Shown: one piece after another, positions 1 to 6,488 of the stretch
Position numbering within the stretch: position 1 is the first letter of the stretch
Layout of the letters: each line of letters opens with the position of its first letter
Assembly: GCA_937958365.1 (NCBI GenBank)
Contig: CALFEW010001051.1
Coordinates: 1-8,510 of the forward strand
Reading direction: 5' to 3'
From: an uncultured Chloroflexota bacterium
GTDB lineage: Bacteria; Chloroflexota; Anaerolineae; Promineifilales; Promineifilaceae
DNA length: 8,510 bases
The notes under the pieces: model-generated
Told to the model about the DNA's origin: nothing
What the model saw: only the letters and a program-made list of their open reading frames with translations
Databases searched by the model: none
Program-made: the position numbers and the translations under genes

Positions 1-49
1 CTGCCGCGGGTTTTTTGTTACGAACGGATGAGGTTTCTTTGGTTACCAT
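1..49 (-). CDS. 5' end of an unidentified gene, third in the FHA operon (partial)
   Basis: An ATG at 47-49 on the minus strand opens a frame that runs off the window edge after 16 codons (MVTKETSSVRNKKPAA). A good ribosome binding site, GAGGTG, lies five bases upstream of it, and the ATG is 21 bases past the stop of the membrane FHA gene, so co-transcription is likely. The visible residues are polar and lysine/arginine-rich, as at a cytoplasmic N-terminus, and carry no recognisable motif. In actinobacteria FhaA/FhaB genes sit beside PP2C phosphatase, RodA/FtsW, penicillin-binding protein and PknA/PknB genes. Any of these could follow here, but the sequence does not decide. Confidence 0.65.
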   Translation of the reverse strand, partial: MVTKETSSVRNKKPAA

Positions 50-70
50 AGGTTCACCTCGTTTTGTGGA

Positions 71-505
71 TTACAGTTCCACTTTTAGTTCTGTGCCGCC
101 AATGGTGACGATGTCGCCGGCGCTGAGCACGGCCGTTTCCACCAGCGGCGCGCCATTCAACAGCGTGCCATTCCGGCTGCCCAAATCTTCCAGCCACCAC
201 TGCCCGTATCGCTGCGTGATCAGCACGTGTTCACTGGAAACGTAGCCGTCGTCGAGCAAGATTGTACTGCTCTTGGCCCGGCCGATGCTGGTTAACGGCC
301 GTAACGCATACACCGTATCCACCACCGGTTCCCCTGACTCGCTCTTCACCACGCGCAAACCGCCGGTCACTTGCTGCTGCATCGCCAAAACCGCCCGTGT
401 CAGGTGTAAATCCTGGTAGATCAACCAGGCCACCAGGCCCAAGAAGCCCAACAACAGGACCGCAGCCACAATTCGCAGCAAAAACAAGATAATCAGTGGA
501 TCCAT
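71..505 (-). CDS. Membrane-anchored FHA-domain protein (FhaB-like)
   Basis: This 144-residue protein has one N-terminal membrane segment (about residues 4-30, very rich in Leu/Ile/Val/Ala), a short linker, and a C-terminal forkhead-associated (FHA) domain (about 66-143). FHA domains bind phosphothreonine peptides. The hallmarks are present: GR at 75-76, S-S-E-H at 90-93 and GSRNGTLLNG at 109-118. The build matches actinobacterial FhaB/FipA, which links Ser/Thr kinase signalling to cell-wall synthesis and division; that role here is inferred. The start codon shares one base with the stop of the upstream FHA gene (TAATG), and no strong ribosome binding site is visible, which suggests translational coupling. 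The hydrophobic segment is more likely an anchor than a cleaved signal peptide, because no cleavage site follows it. Confidence 0.9.
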   Translation of the reverse strand: MDPLIILFLLRIVAAVLLLGFLGLVAWLIYQDLHLTRAVLAMQQQVTGGLRVVKSESGEPVVDTVYALRPLTSIGRAKSSTILLDDGYVSSEHVLITQRYGQWWLEDLGSRNGTLLNGAPLVETAVLSAGDIVTIGGTELKVEL

Positions 506-1320
506 TATGATTCTAACGAGACGCCGGGACGGGGGCGCGTTTCTTCTTCCACAAACGCCCGGTCGGCGCGCTTTTTGCCGATGGGTTCGTCCTGGCCTTC
601 GCCATAGATGAGTTTGACCGTACTCAGGGCAATCACGTCGCCGGGCTGCAAGGCGTATTCCTGCACCGGCTGGCCGTTCACGGCCGTTCGTCCCGGCCGA
701 TTGCTGAGATCATACAAGACAAAACGGCCGTAGCGCCAACGAATTTGCGCATGGCGGCGGCTGATCGTCGGCGCGTCCAGCACCACTTCGTTGTCCATGC
801 GCCGCCCCAGGCCAATGAGCGGCCGGTCCAGCGCCACGTGCCGCTCGCCCTCGACAATCAAATAAGCGTCCAGCGCCCGCAGCGCCGCCAGAATTTCCTG
901 GGCAGCCTGGTCTATCTCCTGGCGTGGAACCTGGAATTCGGTTGTCGGATTTGCCGCCTGGCTGTGAACGGTCAGGACGATTGCCTCGTGGGTCGCGTTG
1001 CTGGCGTCGGCCACCAGGGTGACATACGGCCGTGCCAGCAGCCGCCAGCCGGACTGCTGCGCCAATTGGGCCACATAATCCGCCAGGGTTTGCTCAATGT
1101 CCGGCTGCTCGGCCAGAATACGGGCCGCGTCTTGTGGATGAAGGGAAATGGTGAAAATGTCGGCGACACGGCCGTCTTCCCGGCTGTCTTCCAGCGCTTT
1201 CGCCAGGCGGTTGGCTACGTCCAAAGACTCTAATTCCCCGCCCAACATTCGCCCAAACGAACCTTCTACCAGCCGCTGCGCCCGCGATTCAAATTCAGAA
1301 ATACGAAATCGTTTCATCAT
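505..1320 (-). CDS. DUF3662/FHA-domain protein (FhaA-like)
   Basis: This 271-residue soluble protein joins an N-terminal DUF3662-type domain (about residues 5-120, with the characteristic RLVEGSFGRML opening) to a C-terminal FHA domain (about 150-240). The FHA part shows IGLGRR at 169-174, TISRRHAQI at 185-193 and a divergent NRPGRTAVNG loop at 207-216 in place of the usual SxNGTxVNG. FhaA-type proteins read threonine phosphorylation by Ser/Thr kinases; in mycobacteria FhaA binds phosphorylated MviN and restrains peptidoglycan synthesis. A cell-envelope role here is inference. I start the gene at ATG 1320 because AAAGGG lies eight bases upstream of it. The frame stays open for 16 more codons, but that extension (MSCWGTSFPDEQRVRR) does not look like the family and would overlap the promoter's predicted start of transcription. 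Confidence 0.9.
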   Translation of the reverse strand: MMKRFRISEFESRAQRLVEGSFGRMLGGELESLDVANRLAKALEDSREDGRVADIFTISLHPQDAARILAEQPDIEQTLADYVAQLAQQSGWRLLARPYVTLVADASNATHEAIVLTVHSQAANPTTEFQVPRQEIDQAAQEILAALRALDAYLIVEGERHVALDRPLIGLGRRMDNEVVLDAPTISRRHAQIRWRYGRFVLYDLSNRPGRTAVNGQPVQEYALQPGDVIALSTVKLIYGEGQDEPIGKKRADRAFVEEETRPRPGVSLES

Positions 1321-1374
1321 ACGTCTTACCCTTTGCTCATCAGGAAAAGATGTTCCCCAACAAGACAATAGGCG

Positions 1375-1402
1375 ATTATAGTTTCGCAGATTCGGCCGTC
1401 AA
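1375..1402 (-). promoter_or_regulatory. Sigma70-type promoter for the FHA operon
   Basis: On the minus strand TTGACG (1402-1397) is followed, after 16 bases, by a perfect TATAAT (1380-1375). The predicted transcript would start near 1368 and give a leader of about 48 bases before ATG 1320. This is the strongest promoter match in the window, and it sits where a promoter for the FHA genes is expected. It is a sequence match only. Confidence 0.6.
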
Positions 1403-1408
1403 TTGCAA

Positions 1409-1436
1409 TTGCCCACCCGTAGGCATCCGGTATACT
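1409..1436 (+). promoter_or_regulatory. Candidate promoter for selD
   Basis: TTGCCC (1409-1414), a 16-base spacer and TATACT (1431-1436) form a plausible plus-strand sigma70-type promoter back to back with the minus-strand one. Transcription would start near 1443, giving a leader of about 105 bases that contains the 1492-1524 inverted repeat. The -35 match is moderate. Confidence 0.4.
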
Positions 1437-1491
1437 TCCCATAATCAAACGTTCAGTTACCTTTAACAATAGGCAACCTTACTTTGGCAAC

Positions 1492-1524
1492 CAGTGTTCA
1501 GTAGTTTGCACCTACTGAACACTG
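1492..1524. repeat. Perfect 13-base inverted repeat in the selD leader
   Basis: CAGTGTTCAGTAG (1492-1504) and its exact reverse complement (1512-1524) flank a seven-base loop. The right half continues as seven-base words (ACTGAAC, ACTGAAT, ACGAAAC; 1514-1534). The hairpin ends 23 bases before the selD ATG. No T-run follows it, so it does not look like an intrinsic terminator for plus-strand transcription. It could be a leader structure, an operator, or another member of the intergenic short-word repeats seen elsewhere in this window. Confidence 0.75.
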
Positions 1525-1547
1525 AATACGAAACTGAGAGAAACCTC

Positions 1548-2588
1548 ATGACCGGTAAACAAATTCGTCTGACGGCTTATGCCTCATGCGCGGGTTGAGC
1601 GTCTAAATTGAGTCCTACGGACCTGGCGCACGTGTTGCAGCCATTACGCGAAACCTTCGACCCAACCCAATATCCTAACCTGCTGGTCGGCCTGGAAAAA
1701 GCCGATGATGCGGCCGTGTACCAGATCAACGACCATCAGGCCATCATTTCCACTACGGATTTCTTCCCGCCGGTGGTAGACGATCCCTACGATTTTGGGG
1801 CGATTGCCGCCGCCAACGCCATGTCGGATATTTACGCGATGGGTGGGCAGGTGTTGTTTGCCATCAATCTGGTAGCCTTCCCGGATAATCTGGTTGGCGA
1901 TGTGCTGCGCGAGGTGCTGCGCGGCGGCGCGGCGAAGGTGGCCGAAGCGGGCGGGGTCATCGCCGGCGGCCACAGCGTCAACGACAAAGAGCCGAAGTAT
2001 GGCCTGGCCGTCACCGGCATCATTGACCCGGCGCTGATAAAACGTAAAGGCGGCGCGCTGCCCGGCGATATGCTGCTGCTGACGAAACCACTGGGCGTGG
2101 GCGTGGTAACAACCGCCCTGAAACAGCAAATCACCGACCCGGCGCATGTGGCAACGGCCGTCGCCTCCATGTCCACCCTCAACCGGCAGGCTTCCCAGGC
2201 CGCCCTAAGCGCCCAGGCCCACGCCATGACCGACATCACCGGCTTTGGCCTGCTGGGCCATGCCCACGAGATGGCCGCGCAAGGCAGTGTAGACTTTCGC
2301 TTCTTCGCCCACAAACTGCCCTGGCTGCCCGGCGCGCTGGCTTATGGCGCAGCGGGCGCCTTCCCCGGCGGACGCGGCAACAACCAGATATTTTTCCAGC
2401 CCCACGCCACCTTTGCCAATGGCCTGACTGAATTGCTGCAAGACATGCTCTGGACGCCGGAGACCTCTGGCGGCCTGCTGGTGGCCGTCTCGCCAGATCA
2501 GGTGGAAACGTTGCAAGCGGGGTGTGAAACGGCCGTGATCATCGGCGAAGTCATCCCCGGCAGCGGCCACATCCACATTGACCATTGA
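1548..2588 (+). CDS. selD: Selenide, water dikinase (selenophosphate synthetase) with a UGA-encoded selenocysteine
   Basis: SelD makes selenophosphate, the selenium donor for selenocysteine and selenouridine, from selenide and ATP. ATG 1548 opens 16 codons, then an in-frame UGA (1596-1598), then the rest of the gene in the same frame. Read as Sec, the product has 346 residues (E. coli SelD has 347), with U17 and K20 exactly at the E. coli Cys17/Lys20 positions inside SCAGUASKLSP. The conserved aspartates are D54 (DDAAVY), D71 (TTDFFPP), D94 (SDIYAMGG) and D229 (MTDITGFGLLGH). GGHS at 140-143, TKPLG at 179-183 and ETSGGLL near 305-311 are also present. GAGAG lies seven bases before the ATG. 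A TTG at 1608 would otherwise be taken as the start, but it removes the catalytic residue and the family's N-terminus. The next-best alternative is a sequencing error or mutation of a TGC/TGT Cys codon. The last codons and the stop lie inside a seven-base tandem repeat. Confidence 0.93.
1596..1632 (+). promoter_or_regulatory. Candidate bacterial SECIS element downstream of the selD UGA
   Basis: A two-part fold can be drawn directly after the UGA. The lower stem pairs 1599-1603 (GCGUC) with 1625-1629 (GGCGC) in five pairs, one of them U-G. An asymmetric internal loop follows (1604-1611 opposite 1623-1624). The upper stem pairs 1612-1615 (GUCC) with 1619-1622 (GGAC) and closes a UAC loop about 18-20 bases after the UGA. 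Bacterial SECIS hairpins that recruit SelB lie in this distance range. The small loop lacks the G usually seen among its first bases, so the exact fold is uncertain. Confidence 0.4.
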
Positions 2589-2618
2589 CCGTTGGCTATT
2601 AACAATTGACCATTGACC
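2577..2618. repeat. Seven-base tandem array (ATTGACC units) across the selD stop codon
   Basis: Six consecutive seven-base units keep phase: ATTGACC, ATTGACC, GTTGGCT, ATTAACA, ATTGACC, ATTGACC. The first two encode the last SelD residues and its stop codon, and the array ends directly before the AGGAG ribosome binding site of the next gene. Four units are identical and two are diverged. Confidence 0.8.
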
Positions 2619-2627
2619 AGGAGTCTT

Positions 2628-4349
2628 ATGGACCGAACCGTTCCCAGTTCCGGCAACGAAGAAATCAATCTCTACCTGCGAACCTACTATTCCCTGCTGC
2701 GCAGCACCCGCGAAGTCAAGCTCAAAACCCTGCTCGAAGCCCACAAGCGGATGAACTCCGCCCTTCACGTCAACGCCGACGAGCCAACGGTGGACATGGC
2801 CGCCTTCATCTACTCCATCCTGCGCGTGCCAGACTGCATAGACCGCGTCAATCTGGTGGTCATGGGGCAGTCGGCGCGGGTGTTTGCCGAGCATGGCTAC
2901 CCGCAGGTGGAATCATGGACCCAGGTGAACGCCCCCGGTCGGCGGCGGCGCAGTTTTTTTGACGGCCGTTCCACAATGGCCGTCTACATCGCCAGCCGCT
3001 CAGACATAGACGACCTGGTTCCCATCCTGGTGGCTTACCAGATCGAACGGCGTAAACTGCACAACATCTTGCACCGACCGGCCGCCATCCAGCTCTTGCA
3101 GCAAATCAAAAGCGAAGCGGCCGGGCAAGACCTCACCGGCGAGCATCTGGCCCGCCTGGCCGAAGCCGCCGTCATCCCCGTCGAAGACCTGGACAAACTG
3201 GCCCGCATCTGGCAAGCCCGGCTGCCCGACAAACTGCTAGAAATCGCCCAAAACCGCAGCGAAATCGCCATCCAATCCCTGGCCGGTTCGCTGGCCGATT
3301 ACAAACGGGCCACCCGGCGCTGGTGGCGCAACGTCGAAAAAACCACACCCAACATCGCCTTCGACGAACGGCCGGTTTATTTTGTCTCCAGTAATCCGCA
3401 CAGCCTGCCCAACATGCTCAGCGGTTTTGGCCTGCAAATCGAGCGGGCGCTGGAAGCCTTTCTAAGCGCCAGCGGCTCCAAAGAACTGCGCCAGGAGTAC
3501 CGCGACATCGTCGAGCGCAACATTCCCAGCAGCCTGGAAAACTTCCTTTATTACGTCCTTAAAAAATATGAGGGCGTCCATCCCGGCGTGAAGGAAGATC
3601 GCCTGGCCCACGAGCGGTCGGTGGGCATTACCCGCATCCTCAGCGAACACGCCTTCGACATTGAGGTTCAGGTCATTGCCCTGAACCAGCTAGATGTGAC
3701 CCAAATGGACACCCGCCTGGCTGTGCCGGGCATCGAGAAGCTGGCGCACAGCGAAGCGCTCATCGTCAACATTGATTATCCGCTGGGCATGGCCGCCTAC
3801 CAGGTACTCACGGAAATCGCCCGCAACGTGGATGAAATTCGTGGCGTCTACATCATGGGCAAAGCGGCTACGCTTAATGGCGGCATCGGCGATGTGATGA
3901 TTCCCAGCGTCGTCCACGACGAACATTCGCTGAACACGTATATGTTCGACAACTGCTTCACCGCCGACGACGTGGCTCCGTATCTGGTGTATGGTTCGGT
4001 GATGGATAATCAGAAGGCCATCACTGTGCCCGGCACGTTTTTGCAGAACGAGGGCTATATGTCGGTCTTTTACCAGGAAGGCTACACGGACATGGAGATG
4101 GAAGCCGGGCCTTATCTCAGCGGCATTTATGAGATGGTGCGCCCCAAGCGCCATCCATATGACCAGATTGTGAACCTGTACAATAATCCATTCCCGGTAG
4201 GAATTTTGCATTACGCATCGGATACGCCGTTCAGCAAGGGCAAAAATCTGGGCACGCAAAATCTGTCTTACTTTGGCATGGATGCAACGTATGCGGCCAC
4301 GATTGCCGTTTTGCGGGCGATTTTGACGACGGAGATTGGGCGTTGTTAG
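2628..4349 (+). CDS. Uncharacterised protein with a nucleoside-phosphorylase-like C-terminal domain
   Basis: I do not recognise a characterised homologue of this 573-residue protein. Residues about 375-573 resemble the PNP/UDP phosphorylase superfamily. They contain MGKAATLNGGIGDVMIPSVV (410-429), DMEMEAG (488-494), like the ribose-binding EMEA motif of E. coli PNP (Met180/Glu181), and ASDTPFSKG (530-538), which aligns with the loop carrying catalytic Asp204. The N-terminal part (about 1-340) is mainly helical and charged. Its segment ILRVPDCIDRVNLVVMGQ, then GRRRRSFFDGRS and SDIDDLVPILVAYQIERRKLHNIL (about 64-148), reminds me of the DUF6909 family, from memory only. A nucleoside or nucleotide ligand is likely, but catalysis is unproven. 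ATG 2628 is chosen because AGGAG sits four bases upstream; a TTG at 2613 is in frame but lies inside the repeat. The gene starts 39 bases after selD, so co-transcription is plausible. Confidence 0.85.
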   Translation: MDRTVPSSGNEEINLYLRTYYSLLRSTREVKLKTLLEAHKRMNSALHVNADEPTVDMAAFIYSILRVPDCIDRVNLVVMGQSARVFAEHGYPQVESWTQVNAPGRRRRSFFDGRSTMAVYIASRSDIDDLVPILVAYQIERRKLHNILHRPAAIQLLQQIKSEAAGQDLTGEHLARLAEAAVIPVEDLDKLARIWQARLPDKLLEIAQNRSEIAIQSLAGSLADYKRATRRWWRNVEKTTPNIAFDERPVYFVSSNPHSLPNMLSGFGLQIERALEAFLSASGSKELRQEYRDIVERNIPSSLENFLYYVLKKYEGVHPGVKEDRLAHERSVGITRILSEHAFDIEVQVIALNQLDVTQMDTRLAVPGIEKLAHSEALIVNIDYPLGMAAYQVLTEIARNVDEIRGVYIMGKAATLNGGIGDVMIPSVVHDEHSLNTYMFDNCFTADDVAPYLVYGSVMDNQKAITVPGTFLQNEGYMSVFYQEGYTDMEMEAGPYLSGIYEMVRPKRHPYDQIVNLYNNPFPVGILHYASDTPFSKGKNLGTQNLSYFGMDATYAATIAVLRAILTTEIGRC

Positions 4350-4391
4350 CCGTAAGCCGTATACCGTATTCCGTAATCCGTATTCCGTTTT
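4350..4391. repeat. Seven-base tandem array (CCGTATT-type units)
   Basis: Six in-phase units fill most of the spacer: CCGTAAG, CCGTATA, CCGTATT, CCGTAAT, CCGTATT, CCGTTTT. The array starts at the base after the stop codon and ends just before the GGAAAG ribosome binding site of the next gene. Its unit is the reverse complement of the AATACGG unit at 6541-6575, so the two arrays are one family in opposite orientations. Confidence 0.85.
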
Positions 4392-4403
4392 TGGAAAGAC
4401 CCT

Positions 4404-5510
4404 ATGAATAATTCAACTCAAGCTGACGAATTGATGGCACGGTTAACGGCCGTGCGCCAACACCTCATCACGCGGGACATTCCCGCCATCCTCATCACCA
4501 ATGCCGCCAACCGGCGCTGGCTGAGCGGCTTCACCGGGTCGGCGGGCAGCCTGTTGGTGACGCAGACGCAGGCCCTGCTGGCGACGGATTTTCGCTATTG
4601 GGAGCAGGCGCAGGCCGAAGCGCCCACCTTCGCCCTGTTTCGGCACAATCGCACCGACGAAGACAACCAGAAATACCTGACGGCCGTCAACGCCCCCACC
4701 ATCGGCCTGGAAGCCGACCACACCAGTGTCAGCGAGTATACCCGGCTGAAAAAAGTTGAAGGCATCACCTGGGTTCCCATCGCGCCATCGCTGGAGCCAT
4801 TGCGCCAGATCAAAAGCGCCGGAGAGCTGGCGAAAATCCGCGCCGCAGCGGCCATCACCGACCGGGCGATGGCCCTGGTTCCGCAGTTGGCGCGGCCGGG
4901 CATGACGGAACGGGCGCTGGCCTGGGAATTGGAGAAGGCGATGCGGGAAGCGGGCGCGGAAGCGATGGCCTTTGATGTGCTGGTGGCCAGCGGGCCAAAC
5001 GCCGCCCTGCCGCACCATCACCCTGGGGAACGGCCGTTACAGTCCGGCGATGCGCTCATCGTAGACATGGGGGCGCAGGTGGCCGGCTACAAAAGCGACC
5101 TGACCCGCACCTTTTTCCTGGGCGCGGAACCCGACGACTTGTTCCGGCAGATTTTTGCGGTGGCGCAGGCGGCGCAGACGGCCGTTTTCCAGCACGCCCG
5201 CCCCGGCCAAAACGGCAATGAAGTAGACGCGATTGGCCGTGATGTCATCCGGGAAGCCGGGTATGGTGACTATTTCGGTCACGGGCTGGGGCATGGCGTG
5301 GGGCTAGACATCCACGAACGGCCGTTTTTCACGTTTACGCCGGCCGGAGAAGGGCACACGCTGACCGTCGGCATGGTGGTCACGGTGGAGCCGGGCATTT
5401 ACGTGCCGGGCTGGGGCGGCGTGCGCCTGGAAGAGTTGTGCCTGGTGACGGAGAGCGGTTTGGAAGCGATTAGTAAATGTGGGTATACGGCCGTGATTCC
5501 TCCTGGATGA
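4404..5510 (+). CDS. M24-family Xaa-Pro aminopeptidase / prolidase-like peptidase
   Basis: This 368-residue cytoplasmic metallopeptidase would remove N-terminal residues preceding proline, or cleave X-Pro dipeptides. It has a creatinase-type N-terminal domain (about 8-135, with RRWLSGFTGSAG at 37-48 and TDFRYWEQA at 61-69) and an M24 pita-bread domain (about 140-365). All five metal ligands are visible: D221 (LIVDMG), D232 (KSDLTRTF), H293 (GHGLGH), E329 (VEPGIY) and E343 (RLEE). The second histidine, H304 (IHERP), is also kept, so the enzyme should be active. The length matches small PepQ/YpdF-type enzymes rather than the longer PepP. Whether it acts as a dipeptidase or an aminopeptidase cannot be told from sequence. 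GGAAAG lies six bases before the ATG. It follows the nucleoside-phosphorylase-like gene by 54 bases of heptad repeat, with no visible promoter. Confidence 0.93.
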   Translation: MNNSTQADELMARLTAVRQHLITRDIPAILITNAANRRWLSGFTGSAGSLLVTQTQALLATDFRYWEQAQAEAPTFALFRHNRTDEDNQKYLTAVNAPTIGLEADHTSVSEYTRLKKVEGITWVPIAPSLEPLRQIKSAGELAKIRAAAAITDRAMALVPQLARPGMTERALAWELEKAMREAGAEAMAFDVLVASGPNAALPHHHPGERPLQSGDALIVDMGAQVAGYKSDLTRTFFLGAEPDDLFRQIFAVAQAAQTAVFQHARPGQNGNEVDAIGRDVIREAGYGDYFGHGLGHGVGLDIHERPFFTFTPAGEGHTLTVGMVVTVEPGIYVPGWGGVRLEELCLVTESGLEAISKCGYTAVIPPG

Positions 5511-5717
5511 ATGGATACACGGATCACACGGATTTGACGGATTGACGCGGATTTTCTCTGGTTTATCCGTGAAAATCTGTAACTACTTACCACGGAGACA
5601 CGGAGGGCACAGAGATTAAACCTGTAAAACCTCCGTGTTCTCCGTGCCTCCGTGGTGAAATCCCAGAGAGGCTTAGTGGTTACGAAAATCCGTCAAATCC
5701 GTTCCATCCGTGTTACC
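5511..5717. repeat. Nested palindromic intergenic repeat built from nine- and eight-base words
   Basis: The outer arms 5513-5543 and 5687-5717 are inverted copies (31 bases, about 5 mismatches) made of nine-base words such as ATCACACGG/ATTTGACGG and AAATCCGTC/AAATCCGTT. Nested inside, 5589-5614 and 5631-5656 are inverted copies (26 bases, 4 mismatches) made of eight-base words of the CACGGAGA type, with a 16-base loop. A further small hairpin joins GATTTTC (5549-5555) and GAAAATC (5571-5577). The transcript could fold into a long branched structure. No coding potential is evident. The rest of the spacer to the rhomboid gene (5718-5819) shows only a five-base-pair hairpin at 5728-5740 and no clear promoter. 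Confidence 0.85.
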
Positions 5718-5819
5718 TATTGCGTTGCTGGCAGAGCCAGAGAATTCATTCGCTACCAAACAACCTCTAACACGTAATGTCTTCAGCAAAACGCATGATA
5801 CATAAACGTGGAGAGAACC

Positions 5820-6479
5820 ATGTACGACGAATTACCGACCAACGGCCGAGAGACAAGACTACGCGACATTGGCGAGACGTTAAAATCGCACCTGATTATT
5901 TTGGGCGGGTTTATCGCTTTTCTCTGGTTCGTGGAAATAGTCAACGCCTTCGTTTTTCGTGGCGGGCTGAATATTTATGGCATCCGGCCGCGTAATTTTG
6001 ACGGGCTGCAAGGGGTTTTGTTTGCGCCGCTGCTGCACAGCAGCTTTGCCCATCTGATGGCGAATACTGTGCCCCTGCTGGTCCTGGGCTGGTTTGTATT
6101 GCTGCGCGGCACACGCACCTTCGCCGTCGTCACCATGGTTGCCATTGTGATCAGCGGTCTGGGAACCTGGCTGATTGGCCCGGCCAATTCGGTCCACATT
6201 GGGGCCAGCGGATTGGTGTTTGGTTATTTTGGCTTTCTGGTTCTCAATGGTTACTTTGAGCGCAGTTTAACGGCCGTCTTATGGGCCGTCCTGGTCTTTT
6301 TGCTGTACGGCAGTCTGTTATGGGGCGTGCTGCCGCAGGCCAACGGCATTTCGTGGCAGGGCCATCTGTTTGGCTTTGTCGGCGGCGGCGTGGCAGCGTA
6401 TTTGTTGGCGAAACGGCCGTCTCCGCCCGATGAGTTAGACGACAGCCTCATTCGCATCCGACCAGAAGACCTGAGATAG
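5820..6479 (+). CDS. Rhomboid-family intramembrane serine protease
   Basis: This 219-residue membrane protein should cleave transmembrane segments of other proteins within the bilayer. The catalytic dyad is visible as S130 in GASG (128-131) and H182 in WQGHLFGFVGGG. The oxyanion-side motif HSSFAHLMAN supplies H73, H78 and N82. Hydrophobic stretches at about 24-46, 66-94, 101-120, 125-145, 150-172 and 180-197 fit the six-helix core; the N- and C-terminal tails are polar. The substrate is unknown. ATG 5820 is preferred over an in-frame GTG at 5808 because GGAG at 5810-5813 is six bases upstream of the ATG and overlaps the GTG. The gene is preceded by the large palindromic repeat and converges on the hydrolase gene downstream. 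Confidence 0.93.
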   Translation: MYDELPTNGRETRLRDIGETLKSHLIILGGFIAFLWFVEIVNAFVFRGGLNIYGIRPRNFDGLQGVLFAPLLHSSFAHLMANTVPLLVLGWFVLLRGTRTFAVVTMVAIVISGLGTWLIGPANSVHIGASGLVFGYFGFLVLNGYFERSLTAVLWAVLVFLLYGSLLWGVLPQANGISWQGHLFGFVGGGVAAYLLAKRPSPPDELDDSLIRIRPEDLR

Positions 6480-6488
6480 GAGTTGGCT

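Noticed and set aside
1608..2588. SelD starting at TTG 1608 as a non-selenoprotein of 326 residues
   Set aside because: It lacks the catalytic Cys/Sec and Lys20 and has no ribosome binding site at a proper distance. The in-frame upstream codons encode the missing N-terminus exactly, so the UGA reading is preferred.
2205..2894. Minus-strand open frame spanning the selD / nucleoside-phosphorylase-like junction
   Set aside because: It crosses two well-supported plus-strand genes and the heptad repeat, and its product shows no family motif.
3690..4259. Minus-strand open frame inside the nucleoside-phosphorylase-like gene
   Set aside because: Antisense shadow in GC-rich DNA. The plus-strand frame carries the conserved phosphorylase-like motifs over the same stretch.
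5513..5717. CRISPR-like array from the regularly spaced short words
   Set aside because: The units are 8-9 bases and contiguous, with no spacers and no cas genes nearby. It is a tandem/inverted word repeat.
5777..5995. Small plus-strand open frame overlapping the start of the rhomboid gene
   Set aside because: It is out of frame with the rhomboid protein, has no ribosome binding site and yields a low-complexity basic product.
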